64,000 nucleotides of DNA from Agathobaculum massiliense (GCF_900291975.1 NZ_OMPN01000001.1:1736001-1800000); one strand, 5' to 3'; shown: positions 24,939 through 38,039, counted from the stretch's first letter. The notes: a model not told the origin generated them from the letters alone. Numbers and translations: made by a program.

Positions 24939-25472
24939 TTAAGGCGCCGTACTGTGTTTTGGCACAAAATACTCTTTCTTCAGGGCGCCCTCCAATTGGA
25001 GAAGGGCAATTTTTTTATCAATGCCGCCGGCATATCCCGTTAAGCTGCCGTTTGCTCCAACAACGCGATGGCAGGGGACGATAATGGATATCTCATTTCG
25101 CCCAACGGCTCCGCCCACCGCTTGGGCAGACATACGTTCCAAACCGCGCCTGGCCGCGAGCTGCTTTGCGATCTCCCCATATGTCGTGGTCTGTCCATAA
25201 GGGATAGAGGAAAGGATTTCCCATACCTCATTTTGAAAATCCGTGCCGATAAAATGGAGCGGGATTTTGAAATCCGGCTCTTTCCCCGAGAAATAAATAG
25301 CAAGCCATTTTTTAGCTTGTTCGAATACCGGAATCTCCTTTTCCTCACGCTCTTTGTCCAGATAAAACGCAAAATATTTTTGCCCCGCAAACCATAATCC
25401 GGTTAGGCCGAGCTCATCTGCGGCCAGCAAAATCTCCCCCAGGGGAGACTGGTAATGACTGATATACTGCAT
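24939..25472 (-). CDS. ogt: Methylated-DNA--protein-cysteine methyltransferase
   Basis: The enzyme removes methyl groups from O6-methylguanine by transferring them to its own Cys. The active-site motif IIVPCHRVVGANGSLTGYAGG is complete, and the DNA-binding helix region QTTTYGEIAKQLAAR precedes it. The 177-residue length is normal for Ogt. The start is the ATG at 25472 following TAGGTAGGGATAAT; an in-frame ATG 24 codons upstream would add an unusual basic extension. Together with the AlkA-like gene at 23013 it gives this region two alkylation-repair activities. Confidence 0.92.
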   Translation of the reverse strand: MQYISHYQSPLGEILLAADELGLTGLWFAGQKYFAFYLDKEREEKEIPVFEQAKKWLAIYFSGKEPDFKIPLHFIGTDFQNEVWEILSSIPYGQTTTYGEIAKQLAARRGLERMSAQAVGGAVGRNEISIIVPCHRVVGANGSLTGYAGGIDKKIALLQLEGALKKEYFVPKHSTAP

Positions 25473-25627
25473 ATTATCCCTACCTATCAGAAGCACCCTT
25501 TGTTCCCGTTTCTTTTTCTGCTCTATTATAATTTTACCATACAAGCTCCATAATTGCCAACAGCAGAAGCATTATCGCAACCCGAGGAGACACTGTCAGG
25601 GATTCAGAAAGCTTATTGGAAAAGAGT

Positions 25628-25665
25628 AAAAAACCCGTTATTTCTTTGGAAATAACGGGTTTTTT
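25628..25665. terminator. Terminator downstream of tRNA-Thr
   Basis: AAAAAACCCGTTATTTC (25628-25644) pairs with GAAATAACGGGTTTTTT (25649-25665); Ts follow in both directions. Leftward it terminates the tRNA transcript. Confidence 0.9.
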
Positions 25666-25741
25666 TGGAGCTTGCGGCCGGACTCGAACCGGCGACCTGC
25701 GCATTACGAATGCGCTGCTCTACCAACTGAGCCACGCAAGC
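25666..25741 (-). tRNA. tRNA-Thr (anticodon CGT)
   Basis: Read leftward the 76 bases fold into a complete cloverleaf: acceptor GCTTGCG/CGCAAGC, D arm GCTC/GAGC, anticodon stem GCGCA/TGCGC with loop TTCGTAA (anticodon CGT), T arm GCCGG-TTCGAGT-CCGGC, and an encoded CCA end. Confidence 0.97.
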
Positions 25742-25763
25742 ATTTCAACTTGTCAGCCTTATT

Positions 25764-25792
25764 AGTATACCATGATTCTGCGGTTTCGTCAA
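25764..25792 (-). promoter_or_regulatory. Promoter of tRNA-Thr
   Basis: Read leftward: TTGACG (25792-25787), 17-base spacer, TATACT (25769-25764), with TGG before the -10. Confidence 0.85.
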
Positions 25793-25812
25793 TGTTTTTT
25801 TCTTGATTTTAC

Positions 25813-25840
25813 TTGACTTTTTCTCCCTGTTCGATATAAT
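25813..25840 (+). promoter_or_regulatory. Promoter of rpsF-ssb-rpsR
   Basis: TTGACT (25813-25818), 16-base spacer, perfect TATAAT (25835-25840), 65 bases before the rpsF start. Confidence 0.8.
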
Positions 25841-25904
25841 AGTAAGGTATCCTTGCTCACATCATTGGATGTGGGCCAAAAGTCCAAAAGGAGGTGCTAA
25901 GAAA

Positions 25905-26201
25905 ATGGCAAAGATTTCTGGCAAGTACGAGACGATCTTCATTGTCAACCCCACGCTGGAAGAAGCAGCGGCTACCGCTGTTGCGGACAAGTTCAAGTCT
26001 CTCGTCGAGGCAAACGGCACGAACGTGGAAGTGGAAGACTGGGGCAAGCGCCGTCTGGCGTACCCGATCGAGGACCAGACCGAGGGCGTTTACACCCTGA
26101 TCCGTTTTGAGTCCGCTCCCGCTTTTCCGGCTGAACTGGACCGTATCTACAAGATCACGGACGGTATCATGCGTTCCATCATCGTCTGCCTGGACGACTA
26201 A
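25905..26201 (+). CDS. rpsF: Ribosomal protein S6
   Basis: S6 binds the 16S rRNA platform together with S18. The 98-residue product carries the family phrases KYETIFIVNPTLEE, VEDWGKRRLAYPIEDQTEGVY and IYKITDGIMRSIIV. The start is the ATG at 25905, which follows the strong site AAAAGGAGG; an in-frame start further upstream would include the promoter. It heads the conserved rpsF-ssb-rpsR operon (gaps 14 and 21 bases). Confidence 0.97.
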   Translation: MAKISGKYETIFIVNPTLEEAAATAVADKFKSLVEANGTNVEVEDWGKRRLAYPIEDQTEGVYTLIRFESAPAFPAELDRIYKITDGIMRSIIVCLDD

Positions 26202-26215
26202 GGCGGTGAACTGAA

Positions 26216-26704
26216 ATGCTCAACAAGGCGATTCTGATGGGTCGTTTGACCCGCGATCCCGAGCTGCGCCATACCCAGAGCAATATGGCTGTGTGTTCGT
26301 TCCGCCTTGCGATCGACCGCGACCGCAAGGGCCCGAACGGCGAACGTCAGACCGACTTCATCGACTGTGTCGCATGGGGCCGTCAGGCGGAATTCGTTGC
26401 ACAGTGGTTTGCGAAAGGCGTCATGGCGATCGTAGTCGGCCGCATCCAGTCCCGCCAGTGGCAGGACCAGAACGGCAACAACCGCACGGCCATTGAGGTC
26501 AACTGCGACGAGGTTTCCTTCGGCGAAACCAAAAAGTCCCGTGAAGCAAACGGCGGCTACGCAGGCGGCGGTTACGGCTATGATAACGGATCGCAGATGC
26601 GGCCCGAGCCTGCCGCGTCCCAGGTTGCTCCCGCATTCGATCTGCCCGCGGGCGATTCGGATTTTCAGGAGCTGGCCGATGACGACGGCGATGTCCCATT
26701 CTAA
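26216..26704 (+). CDS. ssb: Single-stranded DNA-binding protein
   Basis: SSB coats single-stranded DNA during replication and repair and recruits partners through its tail. The 162-residue protein starts MLNKAILMGRLTRDPELRHT, has the OB-fold phrases FIDCVAWGRQAEFVAQWFAKG and IEVNCDEVSFGE, a Gly/Tyr-rich linker and the acidic interaction tip ending DDDGDVPF. Its place between S6 and S18 is the usual one in Firmicutes. Confidence 0.97.
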   Translation: MLNKAILMGRLTRDPELRHTQSNMAVCSFRLAIDRDRKGPNGERQTDFIDCVAWGRQAEFVAQWFAKGVMAIVVGRIQSRQWQDQNGNNRTAIEVNCDEVSFGETKKSREANGGYAGGGYGYDNGSQMRPEPAASQVAPAFDLPAGDSDFQELADDDGDVPF

Positions 26705-26725
26705 CAAAGAGGAGGTTACGCGACA

Positions 26726-26998
26726 ATGGAAGAAACCAAGAAGGAATTCACGCCCCGTCCGGAGCGTGCAGAGCGCCCGCAGCGCGGCCGTCGCCGCCGC
26801 AAGGTTTGCGCTTTCTGTGTTGATAAAATCGAGCACGTTGATTATAAGGATGCCGGCAAGCTGCGTAAGTATATGTCCGAGCGCGGCAAGATCCTGCCCC
26901 GCCGTATGACCGGCACCTGCGCGCATCACCAGCGCCAGCTGACCGAGGCGATCAAGCGCGCCCGTCACATTGCTCTGCTGCCCTACACCGCAGAGTAA
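26726..26998 (+). CDS. rpsR: Ribosomal protein S18 (zinc-binding form)
   Basis: The 90-residue protein has the S18 core [23 protein letters not shown] and [21 protein letters not shown]. The Cys pair in VCAFC and the Cys/His in TCAHH make up the zinc-binding (C+) form; many bacteria also hold a zinc-free copy for zinc starvation, which is not seen here. A 25-residue basic N-terminal extension precedes the core. A terminator follows directly. Confidence 0.97.
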   Translation: MEETKKEFTPRPERAERPQRGRRRRKVCAFCVDKIEHVDYKDAGKLRKYMSERGKILPRRMTGTCAHHQRQLTEAIKRARHIALLPYTAE

Positions 26999-27028
26999 TC
27001 CGTTACGTTTTTTCAAAAAAGGATACAG

Positions 27029-27064
27029 AAAGACCGTTTTTCTTCGGAAAGACGGTCTTTTTTT
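27029..27064 (+). terminator. Terminator of rpsF-ssb-rpsR
   Basis: A 14-base-pair stem (27029-27042 with 27047-27060) closed by the stable TTCG tetraloop and followed by seven Ts. Confidence 0.93.
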
Positions 27065-27098
27065 ATTTACCAAAAGGGGAACAGACGGCCTGCTTATA

Positions 27099-27128
27099 AA
27101 AATTGTCCACAAGGATGTGGACAATTTT
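27099..27128. terminator. Hairpin with inverted DnaA-box-like arms downstream of gyrA
   Basis: AAAATTGTCCAC (27099-27110) pairs perfectly with GTGGACAATTTT (27117-27128), and Ts follow leftward, so it can act as a second gyrA terminator. The arms contain TTGTCCACA and its inverse TGTGGACAA, one base from the DnaA box TTATCCACA. Confidence 0.7.
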
Positions 27129-27151
27129 CTCGCTTTCCGAATAAAGGAAAA

Positions 27152-27171
27152 GCCGCCCCTAATGGGGCGGC
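27152..27171 (-). terminator. Terminator of gyrA
   Basis: GCCGCCCC (27152-27159) and GGGGCGGC (27164-27171) pair; read leftward the stem begins eight bases after the gyrA stop and is followed by TTTTCCTTT. Confidence 0.8.
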
Positions 27172-27178
27172 AAAAAGC

Positions 27179-29719
<2,541 letters not shown>

Positions 29720-29789
29720 TCTATGCCTCCGAAAATGTTGGCGTTATTGACCGGCCGGCCTGATACGGTACAGCCTGCCGAAAACCGCA

Positions 29790-32046
<2,257 letters not shown>

Positions 32047-32173
32047 AAAAAACCCCTGTTTTCACGAAAAATGGGCAGAAGAAAACACAATGGAGCATGC
32101 ATCGGCCGGCGTTTTCTCCCGCCGTGCCTGGCATGCGCCACCGGCCCTGCCCCAACGTGGCATTCTATTATAG

Positions 32174-32202
32174 ATTATACCACTTTTTTCTTCATTTGTG
32201 TA
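32174..32202 (-). promoter_or_regulatory. Promoter of remB-gyrB-gyrA
   Basis: Read leftward: TACACA (32202-32197), 17-base spacer ending in TGG, perfect TATAAT (32179-32174), an extended -10 promoter in the 174-base gap after recF. Confidence 0.75.
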
Positions 32203-32220
32203 CTGAAAAGCGCGAAAAGG

Positions 32221-33321
32221 TCAAATAATTTTACCGTTTTTTATATGGAAAACCGCGCCGGCGCGCAGCTTGTCCGATATCCCGTCCTCGCAGCAGGTAA
32301 TCATCACCTGTCCGTCCGCGATGCGGTTGAGGACAAAATCCTGCCGCCGGCGGTCCAGCTCGGAAAGCACGTCGTCGAGCAGGAGTACGGGGTACTCCCC
32401 ATCCTCCTGAAAGAACAGCTCGCGCTCGGCGAGTTTGAGGGAAAGCGTACACGTCCGCACCTGCCCCTGCGAGCCAAACGCGGCCGCGCTGCGGCCGTTC
32501 AGCAGGAGCGTCAGGTCGTCCTTATGCGGACCGGACAGGCAGCTTTTCGCCGCCAGCTCCGCGGATCGGTGGGCGTAAACATGCGCGGCAAGCTGCTGCT
32601 CGATCTGCTTTGCGTCCGCGAACGGGTCGGTGACCGAGGAAACCGTCTGATACGCGCCGGAAAGCGCCTCCTGCGGCGCGATATCGGCGTAGACGGCCGC
32701 CGCCGCTTCCAGCAGCCTGCGGCAGTAGTACGCGCGGTAGCGGATGATCCGCGCGCCGAAGTACGCCATGCGGAGGGAGAAATCCTCCCACAGGTTCAGC
32801 AGGGTGGGTTTTTCCTCGCTGTCGCGCAGGATGCGCGTCTTGTGGTCGTGCAGGCGGTTGTATTCCTCCAGATAACGCGCGTAATTGGGCCGAAGCTGGC
32901 ACAGCGCCACATCCAGGAAGCGCCGCCGCGCGCCCGCGCCCGCGCGCACCAGCATCAAATCCTCCGGACAAAATAAAACGGTTTTCAAAAGCCCCTGCAT
33001 ATCCGCCTGGCGCTTCTGCCGCACTCCGTTTTTGTAGATTTCCATGCTTTTGGCGCGCGAAAGGCGCAGCTCTACGGTAAAATCCCGATCGTGCGCCGCA
33101 AAATCCGCGCGGATGAACGCATGGTCGGCCTCAAAGCGCAGGCCCTCTTTTTTCTGCGCCGTGCGAAACAGGCGCATGGTCGAGCAGACCGCCACCGCTT
33201 CGAGCAGGTTGGTCTTGCCCTGCCCGTTCTCGCCGCAGACCAGGTTGACCGACGGGTCGAAAGCGAAGCGCGCCTTTTCATAATTGCGGAAATTTTCCAG
33301 CGCAAGCGTGTGAACGTTCAA
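32221..33321 (-). CDS. recF: DNA replication and repair protein RecF
   Basis: RecF loads RecA at DNA gaps through the RecFOR pathway. The 366-residue SMC-like ATPase has Walker A GENGQGKTNLLEA (about 32-44), the signature region SQGQVRTCTLSLKLAE and Walker B VLLLDDVLSELD. It starts MNVHTLALENFRNYEKARF, typical of the family. Its start overlaps the preceding gene by four bases. Confidence 0.96.
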   Translation of the reverse strand: MNVHTLALENFRNYEKARFAFDPSVNLVCGENGQGKTNLLEAVAVCSTMRLFRTAQKKEGLRFEADHAFIRADFAAHDRDFTVELRLSRAKSMEIYKNGVRQKRQADMQGLLKTVLFCPEDLMLVRAGAGARRRFLDVALCQLRPNYARYLEEYNRLHDHKTRILRDSEEKPTLLNLWEDFSLRMAYFGARIIRYRAYYCRRLLEAAAAVYADIAPQEALSGAYQTVSSVTDPFADAKQIEQQLAAHVYAHRSAELAAKSCLSGPHKDDLTLLLNGRSAAAFGSQGQVRTCTLSLKLAERELFFQEDGEYPVLLLDDVLSELDRRRQDFVLNRIADGQVMITCCEDGISDKLRAGAVFHIKNGKII

Positions 33322-33842
33322 AGCGCGCTCACCTGGATGGACGGGTTTTTCCTCTTCAGCAGGCCGAGCAGCGCGTCCTTACCGTCCGGAATGGCGGAAA
33401 GCGGGAAATAATAGGCGTTGTCCTTGGTCGTAAAGCAGAAGATCTCGCTGTCGTATACTGCGCCCGTAATCTCGTCATAAGGCAGAAAATAGTCGCGGAC
33501 CAGGCCGTCGTTGCCGACCGTGACCTCCTTATCGCTGCAGCAGACCGTGCAGGGGACGCTTTCCTTGCCGAATTCTTCCCGATAGTATTTAAGGATCTTG
33601 TCTACCCTCCTGCCGTTCATGCCGCCGAACGTGTTGCGCAGCCACCAGAACAGCACCGCCGCAATGCCGACCAGGAACAGCACGAATCGGGTCGGCAGAT
33701 AGGCAAGCACCAGCACCAGCACCATAATCCCTGCTTTGAGCAGCGAGGACCGTCTGCGCGTCCGGTAAAGCGGCAGCGACGGATAAATTTTTTCATAGAA
33801 CCGGCGGAGCAGCGCTTCATCCTGGTTATAGTTGATCTCCAT
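33318..33842 (-). CDS. YcxB-like membrane protein, function unknown
   Basis: The 174-residue protein has two close hydrophobic segments at about 31-66 (AGIMVLVLVLAYLPTRFVLFLV, IAAVLFWWLRNTF) and a C-terminal domain that resembles the YcxB-like PH-type fold (VTVGNDGLVRDYFLPYDEITGAVY, YYFPLSAI). The function of YcxB proteins is not known. It is inserted between yaaA and recF, which are adjacent in many Firmicutes, and overlaps both, so it is translated as part of the dnaN operon. The start is the ATG at 33842 after GAGGGG. Confidence 0.75.
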   Translation of the reverse strand: MEINYNQDEALLRRFYEKIYPSLPLYRTRRRSSLLKAGIMVLVLVLAYLPTRFVLFLVGIAAVLFWWLRNTFGGMNGRRVDKILKYYREEFGKESVPCTVCCSDKEVTVGNDGLVRDYFLPYDEITGAVYDSEIFCFTTKDNAYYFPLSAIPDGKDALLGLLKRKNPSIQVSAL

Positions 33843-34068
33843 TGCCTGTCCCCTCCTCTTCGTTCCGTATCGCAACGGTTTCGCCGTTCAGCGTCACCGT
33901 ATCGCCCGATCGCAGCTTTTTCCCGCGCATGGTGCAGGGCTGCCCATTCACCTGTACCTCGCCGGACGCGATGCGGAGCTTGGCTTCCCCGCCGGAGGCG
34001 GTCAGGTTCGCGAATTTGAGCAGCGCGTCCAGCTTGATGTATTCCGTGTCAATCCTGATTTCAGTCAT
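33826..34068 (-). CDS. yaaA: S4-domain RNA-binding protein YaaA
   Basis: The 80 residues are a single S4 RNA-binding domain (EYIKLDALLKFANLTASGGEAK, GEVQVNGQPCTMRGKKLRSGD). YaaA is the small conserved gene between dnaN and recF in Firmicutes, thought to act in ribosome assembly; the exact role is unclear. It overlaps dnaN by eight bases and the next gene by 17. Confidence 0.92.
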   Translation of the reverse strand: MTEIRIDTEYIKLDALLKFANLTASGGEAKLRIASGEVQVNGQPCTMRGKKLRSGDTVTLNGETVAIRNEEEGTGNGDQL

Positions 34069-35170
34069 TGGCCTTCAGCCTTACCGGCAGCACAAGGTAG
34101 GTGTACTTGTCCCCCTCCAGCGGGGAAACGACGACCGGATTGAGCGGGCCTTTGAGCTGCAGCAGCACGGTGTCGTCTCCCGCGGCGCGCAGCGCGTCCA
34201 GCACATAGCGGTTATTGAAGCCGATTTCCAGCTCGTCGATCGTCCCGTCGAACGCGCATTCGTCATAGCTCTTGCCGACCGCGGTGATGCACGACATCTG
34301 CACATAAGAGCCGTCAAAGTGGAAGCGCACCGGATTTTTCAGCTTTTCGGAGACGATCAGGGACACGCGCTCGATACAGGTGATCAGCTCATGCCGGTCG
34401 GCCTTGACCACATGCTCGAACTCGGCCGGTATCGCGGCGCGGTAGTTGAGGAATTCGCCGTCGATCAGGCGGGTGATGAGCGTGGTGCCGCCGATGCGGA
34501 ACAGGATGTTTTTCCGGTCCGGAAAGATCTCGACATCCCCCTCCTCTTCGGTGAGGATGCGCTCAATTTCGCGCAGGGAGGAGCCGGGTACGACGAATTT
34601 CATGTCCCCGGAAATGCCCTCCACAGTTTCGCGGCGCACGGAAAGGCGGTACCCGTCCACCGCGACCACGTTCAGGCGGCTGCCCTCCAGCTCGAACAGG
34701 CATCCGGTATGGATGGGCTTGGATTCGTTATCCGAAACCGAAAAGATGGTCTGTGCGATCATGCTTTTGAGCATGGATTGGGGAAGAGAAAAGCCGGTTT
34801 CGCTCGACACCTCGGCCAGCGCGGGATATTCGTCCGCCTCAGTCGCAATCAGGTTGAACACCGCGCGGCCGCATTTGATGGTGGTCAGCAGCTTGTCGTC
34901 GGTTTCCAGGTAAACTGTGTCCTGCGGCAGCTTGCGCACGATATCGTAAAACAGGCGCGCGTTGAGGACGATGCTTCCGGATTCGATCACGTCGGCCTCG
35001 GCCGTGGTGCGGATCCCCATGGATAGGTCGTAGCCGGTCAGGGTGAGCGAATTGGGCGCGGCGTCAATCAGCAGTCCTTCCAGCAGCGGCATGGCGCTTT
35101 TTCCCGTGACCGCGCGGGAGGCGGTGCCGATCAGGCTGAGCAGGGTTTCTTTTTCACAGGAGAATTTCAT
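34061..35170 (-). CDS. dnaN: DNA polymerase III beta sliding clamp
   Basis: The beta clamp is the ring that keeps the polymerase on DNA. The 369-residue protein has the three repeated clamp domains, beginning MKFSCEKETLLSLIGTASRA and ending with the conserved stretch GPLNPVVVSPLEG and YLVLPVRL. It follows dnaA after a 229-base gap that contains a cluster of DnaA boxes and leads the dnaN-yaaA-ycxB-recF set. Confidence 0.97.
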   Translation of the reverse strand: MKFSCEKETLLSLIGTASRAVTGKSAMPLLEGLLIDAAPNSLTLTGYDLSMGIRTTAEADVIESGSIVLNARLFYDIVRKLPQDTVYLETDDKLLTTIKCGRAVFNLIATEADEYPALAEVSSETGFSLPQSMLKSMIAQTIFSVSDNESKPIHTGCLFELEGSRLNVVAVDGYRLSVRRETVEGISGDMKFVVPGSSLREIERILTEEEGDVEIFPDRKNILFRIGGTTLITRLIDGEFLNYRAAIPAEFEHVVKADRHELITCIERVSLIVSEKLKNPVRFHFDGSYVQMSCITAVGKSYDECAFDGTIDELEIGFNNRYVLDALRAAGDDTVLLQLKGPLNPVVVSPLEGDKYTYLVLPVRLKAND

Positions 35171-35399
35171 TGGGCATTCTTCTTTCTTTTCGGAAATCTA
35201 ACAAAAAAACAGGATAGGTTTTTATCGTCGTAGTAGAGGCTGGGGAAATTGGGGAAAAACGGTGTACAGCGAGATTTCCCGCGGGAAATGACGTACACAG
35301 CAGGCTGTGGATTGTTTTTTTGTCGTCCACAGTCGGCGGGGGTCGCATTTTTTTCCACAGGGCTTAGGCTGTGCAATCCACAGGGAATTGTGGAAAATC
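35171..35399. other. Origin of replication region, dnaA-dnaN side
   Basis: Five DnaA-box-like 9-mers lie within 92 bases: TGTGGATTG (35306), TCGTCCACA (35323), TTTTCCACA (35351), CAATCCACA (35374) and TGTGGAAAA (35389). An AT-rich segment (35180-35230) beside dnaN could be the unwinding element. Location between dnaA and dnaN fits a Firmicutes oriC. Confidence 0.75.
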
Positions 35400-36680
35400 C
35401 TATTCCCCGCGGATGTTGTTGTGCAGCTTTTTGATGACGTCCTCGGTTTCGCGGGAATTTTTTCGTTCCTCCTCGATTTTGTTGCAGGCGTGCATGACCG
35501 TGGTATGGTCGCGCTTGAATATTTTAGCGATATCGGGGAAGGAATATTCCAGTTCCTGCCGGATCATGTACATGGCCATCTGGCGGGGATAGGCGACGTC
35601 CTTGGAGCGGTTCTGCGAGATCATCTGCTCGACCGGTATGTAAAAATAATTGGCGACCGCTTCCATGATGCGCTCGGGTGTGGGGTTAAGGCCGGGGTTT
35701 TCCGTGCGCAGCGCGTCGATCGCGTTTTCAGCCAGCTCAATGGTGATCGCTTCGTCCATCAGCTCGTGCATGGCCTTGATTTTTTTGACTGCGCCCTCAA
35801 GCTGCCTGATGTTTGCCTGGATGTTTTCCGCGATGTAGGTGGAAACATTGTCCGGCAGAGCCACGCCCATCTTGCCGGCCTTGTCACGGATAATGGCGAT
35901 GCGCGTTTCAAAGTCCGGCGGCTGGATATCGGCCAGCAGGCCCCACTCGAATCGGGTCTTCATGCGGTCTTCCAGAGTGTTGATCTCCTTGGGAGGGCGG
36001 TCGGAGGTCAGGACGATCTGCTTTTTCGCCTCGTACAGCGCGTTGAAGGTATGGAAAAACTCCTCCTGCGTGCGCTCCTTGCCAGCGATGAACTGCACGT
36101 CGTCCAGCAGCAGCAGGTCTACCACGCGGTATTTGTTGCGGAAGGCCTGTACGTTGCCCTCCTGGATGGCGGTGATCAGCTCGTTGGTGAAGTCCTCGCC
36201 CTTGACATAGATGATGCGGAATTCCGGATGGGTCTTGCGGATGACGTTTGCAATCGCGTACATCAAATGGGTCTTGCCCAGACCGGAGTTGCCGTAAATG
36301 AAAAGCGGGTTGTTTTCCGCCGCGGGATGCTGGGATACCGACAGCGCGGCCGCGTGCGCGAACTTGTTCGACGAGCCGACGATGAACCGCTCGAAAGTAT
36401 AATCGTCGTAAGGGGAGGAGCTGGCGGTCGGCGCGGTGTATTCGCCGGTCACGACCACAACCGAAACCGGATCGCCGAGAAGCTCCTGCAGAACGTTCTG
36501 CAGCGGGTCGATAAACCGCTGCTCGATGATCTCCTTTTTGAATTGTACAGGGGAATGCAAAATCAAACGGTTGTCCGCAAAAGAAACAACCGTGACATCG
36601 TCAAACCAGGCGGAAATGGTGGACGGTGAAAAATTGGGTTCCAGCCGTTCGAGCGCCATTTCCAGTATATTATTGGCCAT
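35400..36680 (-). CDS. dnaA: Chromosomal replication initiator DnaA
   Basis: DnaA binds DnaA boxes and melts the origin. The 426-residue protein has the N-terminal helicase-interaction domain, a short linker, the AAA+ domain with Walker [15 protein letters not shown] and Walker [13 protein letters not shown], and the C-terminal DNA-binding domain with the signature [15 protein letters not shown]. The length is at the short end because the linker domain is brief. It is preceded by a promoter and two DnaA-box-like sites, allowing autoregulation. Confidence 0.97.
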   Translation of the reverse strand: MANNILEMALERLEPNFSPSTISAWFDDVTVVSFADNRLILHSPVQFKKEIIEQRFIDPLQNVLQELLGDPVSVVVVTGEYTAPTASSSPYDDYTFERFIVGSSNKFAHAAALSVSQHPAAENNPLFIYGNSGLGKTHLMYAIANVIRKTHPEFRIIYVKGEDFTNELITAIQEGNVQAFRNKYRVVDLLLLDDVQFIAGKERTQEEFFHTFNALYEAKKQIVLTSDRPPKEINTLEDRMKTRFEWGLLADIQPPDFETRIAIIRDKAGKMGVALPDNVSTYIAENIQANIRQLEGAVKKIKAMHELMDEAITIELAENAIDALRTENPGLNPTPERIMEAVANYFYIPVEQMISQNRSKDVAYPRQMAMYMIRQELEYSFPDIAKIFKRDHTTVMHACNKIEEERKNSRETEDVIKKLHNNIRGE

Positions 36681-36712
36681 GGGGCGCCTCCTGTCGATAT
36701 AAATACAATTCT

Positions 36713-36741
36713 ATAATAGCATAATCGGGCGGCGGATTCAA
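36713..36741 (-). promoter_or_regulatory. Promoter of dnaA
   Basis: Read leftward: TTGAAT (36741-36736), 17-base spacer, TATTAT (36718-36713), about 30 bases before the dnaA start. Confidence 0.75.
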
Positions 36742-36748
36742 CGCAAAT

Positions 36749-36829
36749 TGTTGATAAAACAAACTTCTCGCCGTTGTTGCCACCCCAATTATTGTGCTGT
36801 TTTTTTACCAATCCCCAAGATGTTGATAA
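36749..36829. promoter_or_regulatory. DnaA boxes upstream of dnaA (second origin half)
   Basis: TGTTGATAA occurs at 36749-36757 and again at 36821-36829 (inverse TTATCAACA, one base from the consensus). The first lies just upstream of the dnaA -35 box. With the cluster after dnaA this gives a bipartite origin and a possible autoregulatory site. The 310 bases between dnaA and rpmH hold nothing else but the two promoters. Confidence 0.7.
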
Positions 36830-36852
36830 GGGGCTGAAAACATAAAAAAATC

Positions 36853-36881
36853 TTGACATTCGGCGCTTTTTATAAGATAAT
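36853..36881 (+). promoter_or_regulatory. Promoter of rpmH
   Basis: Perfect TTGACA (36853-36858), 17-base spacer, GATAAT (36876-36881), about 110 bases before the start codon. Confidence 0.8.
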
Positions 36882-36990
36882 AATTATTGTCTCATATTCT
36901 GCGGACAGGCAGCGGCATATGCCCGCGTCATGCGCCGGACCTATGCCGGTGCCCATCCGTAAATCCATCAAACAGGGAGGTGCTCGAAGT

Positions 36991-37125
36991 ATGAAGAGAA
37001 CGTATCAGCCTAAGAAGCGTCAGCGCTCCAAGGAGCATGGTTTCCGCAAGCGCATGCGCACGTCGAACGGCCGCAAGGTGCTGGCCCGCCGCCGCGCGAA
37101 GGGCCGCGCTAAGCTCACTGCGTAA
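36991..37125 (+). CDS. rpmH: Ribosomal protein L34
   Basis: The 44-residue, strongly basic protein has the invariant L34 pattern [20 protein letters not shown] followed by [22 protein letters not shown]. The start is the ATG at 36991, eight bases after GGGAGG. It is the first gene rightward of the origin. A terminator lies between it and rnpA, so read-through or a separate promoter must serve rnpA. Confidence 0.97.
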   Translation: MKRTYQPKKRQRSKEHGFRKRMRTSNGRKVLARRRAKGRAKLTA

Positions 37126-37215
37126 GCTTGGCTGGAAGCTACAGCTTCCATGCAGGTTTTGATAAAAAGCCTGCTTTTCTATTTTCATCGCGCCTGCGGC
37201 GCGGAAGTGTTCGTA

Positions 37216-37249
37216 ACGAGCCGCTTATGCTGTAAGCGGTTCGTTTTTT
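37216..37249 (+). terminator. Terminator after rpmH
   Basis: A 12-base-pair stem (37216-37227 with 37233-37244, one G-T pair) followed by a run of Ts, in the 261-base gap between rpmH and rnpA. Confidence 0.85.
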
Positions 37250-37386
37250 CTTAGCAGAAAACCGGCGCAGATCGTTTGGGCGGCGCCCGCCGGAGCGGAA
37301 AAAGGGGCGTCCGCCGGCTTTGCAGTGTACTTAGATGCAAAGAGGTTCGTTTTTCAGGGGCATCGGAAAAACGAGGGGTTTCAGAA

Positions 37387-37731
37387 ATGAAAAATACGAT
37401 ATCCTTAAAGGAAAACCATGAATTCCGGCGGCTGTACCACCGCGGCACATCGTCCGCGGGCAGGCATCTGGTGCTGTACTGCCGCAAAAACAAGCTGGGC
37501 CGCAACCGGCTCGGCCTGACGGTCAGCGCAAAGCTGGGCAAGGCCGTGCAGCGCAACCGCGTAAAGCGGCTGTTTCGGGAAGCCTACCGCTTGCATGAAA
37601 ATGAATTTGCAAGGGGAATCGACATCGTGCTTGTCGCGCGCAGCCGCGCGGTGGGCGCGACCTATTTGGAAATTGAAAAATCGCTGCTGCGGGCGCTCCG
37701 CGAGAACCCGTCCGCCGCAGCACGGTCTTGA
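37387..37731 (+). CDS. rnpA: Ribonuclease P protein component
   Basis: RnpA is the protein subunit of RNase P, which trims tRNA 5' ends. The 114 residues contain the RNR-type motif [17 protein letters not shown] and the N-terminal [14 protein letters not shown]. The start at 37387 follows ACGAGGGG and matches the usual N-terminus; longer readings add a non-homologous arginine-rich stretch. The stop overlaps the yidD start. Confidence 0.95.
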   Translation: MKNTISLKENHEFRRLYHRGTSSAGRHLVLYCRKNKLGRNRLGLTVSAKLGKAVQRNRVKRLFREAYRLHENEFARGIDIVLVARSRAVGATYLEIEKSLLRALRENPSAAARS

Positions 37732-37940
37732 AACGCTTTATGCTGGCGGCGATCCGCTTTTACCGCCGGCATATTTCGCCCGCCAGACCGCCCTGCTGCC
37801 GTTATATCCCGACCTGCTCGCAGTATGCGATCGAGGCGATCGAAAAATACGGCGCGCTCAAGGGCGGCTGGCTGGCTTTCAAGCGGATCATGCGGTGCCA
37901 TCCGTTTTCCAAACGGGGTCCATACGATCCGGTGCCGTAA
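37728..37940 (+). CDS. yidD: Membrane protein insertion efficiency factor YidD
   Basis: The 70-residue protein has the invariant core [27 protein letters not shown] and [15 protein letters not shown], with the family Cys residues. YidD assists insertion of membrane proteins together with YidC. It starts with a TTG that overlaps the rnpA stop (TTGA), a coupling conserved in many bacteria. Confidence 0.95.
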   Translation: MKRFMLAAIRFYRRHISPARPPCCRYIPTCSQYAIEAIEKYGALKGGWLAFKRIMRCHPFSKRGPYDPVP

Positions 37941-38013
37941 GGGGGAAAGGGGGCGGCGCGGCCGTTTTCCATCCTCCGCGCGCTGCGGCGCGCGAGAAAA
38001 ATTGAATTTCCTT

Positions 38014-38039
38014 CCGGCGGGGGCGGCCGTCCCCGCCGG
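38014..38039 (+). other. GC-rich stem-loop upstream of yidC
   Basis: CCGGCGGGG (38014-38022) and CCCCGCCGG (38031-38039) form a stem five bases before the yidC ribosome-binding site GGGAGG. No T run follows, so it is not a terminator; it might slow read-through or translation. No MifM-like leader frame was found in the gap. Confidence 0.5.
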
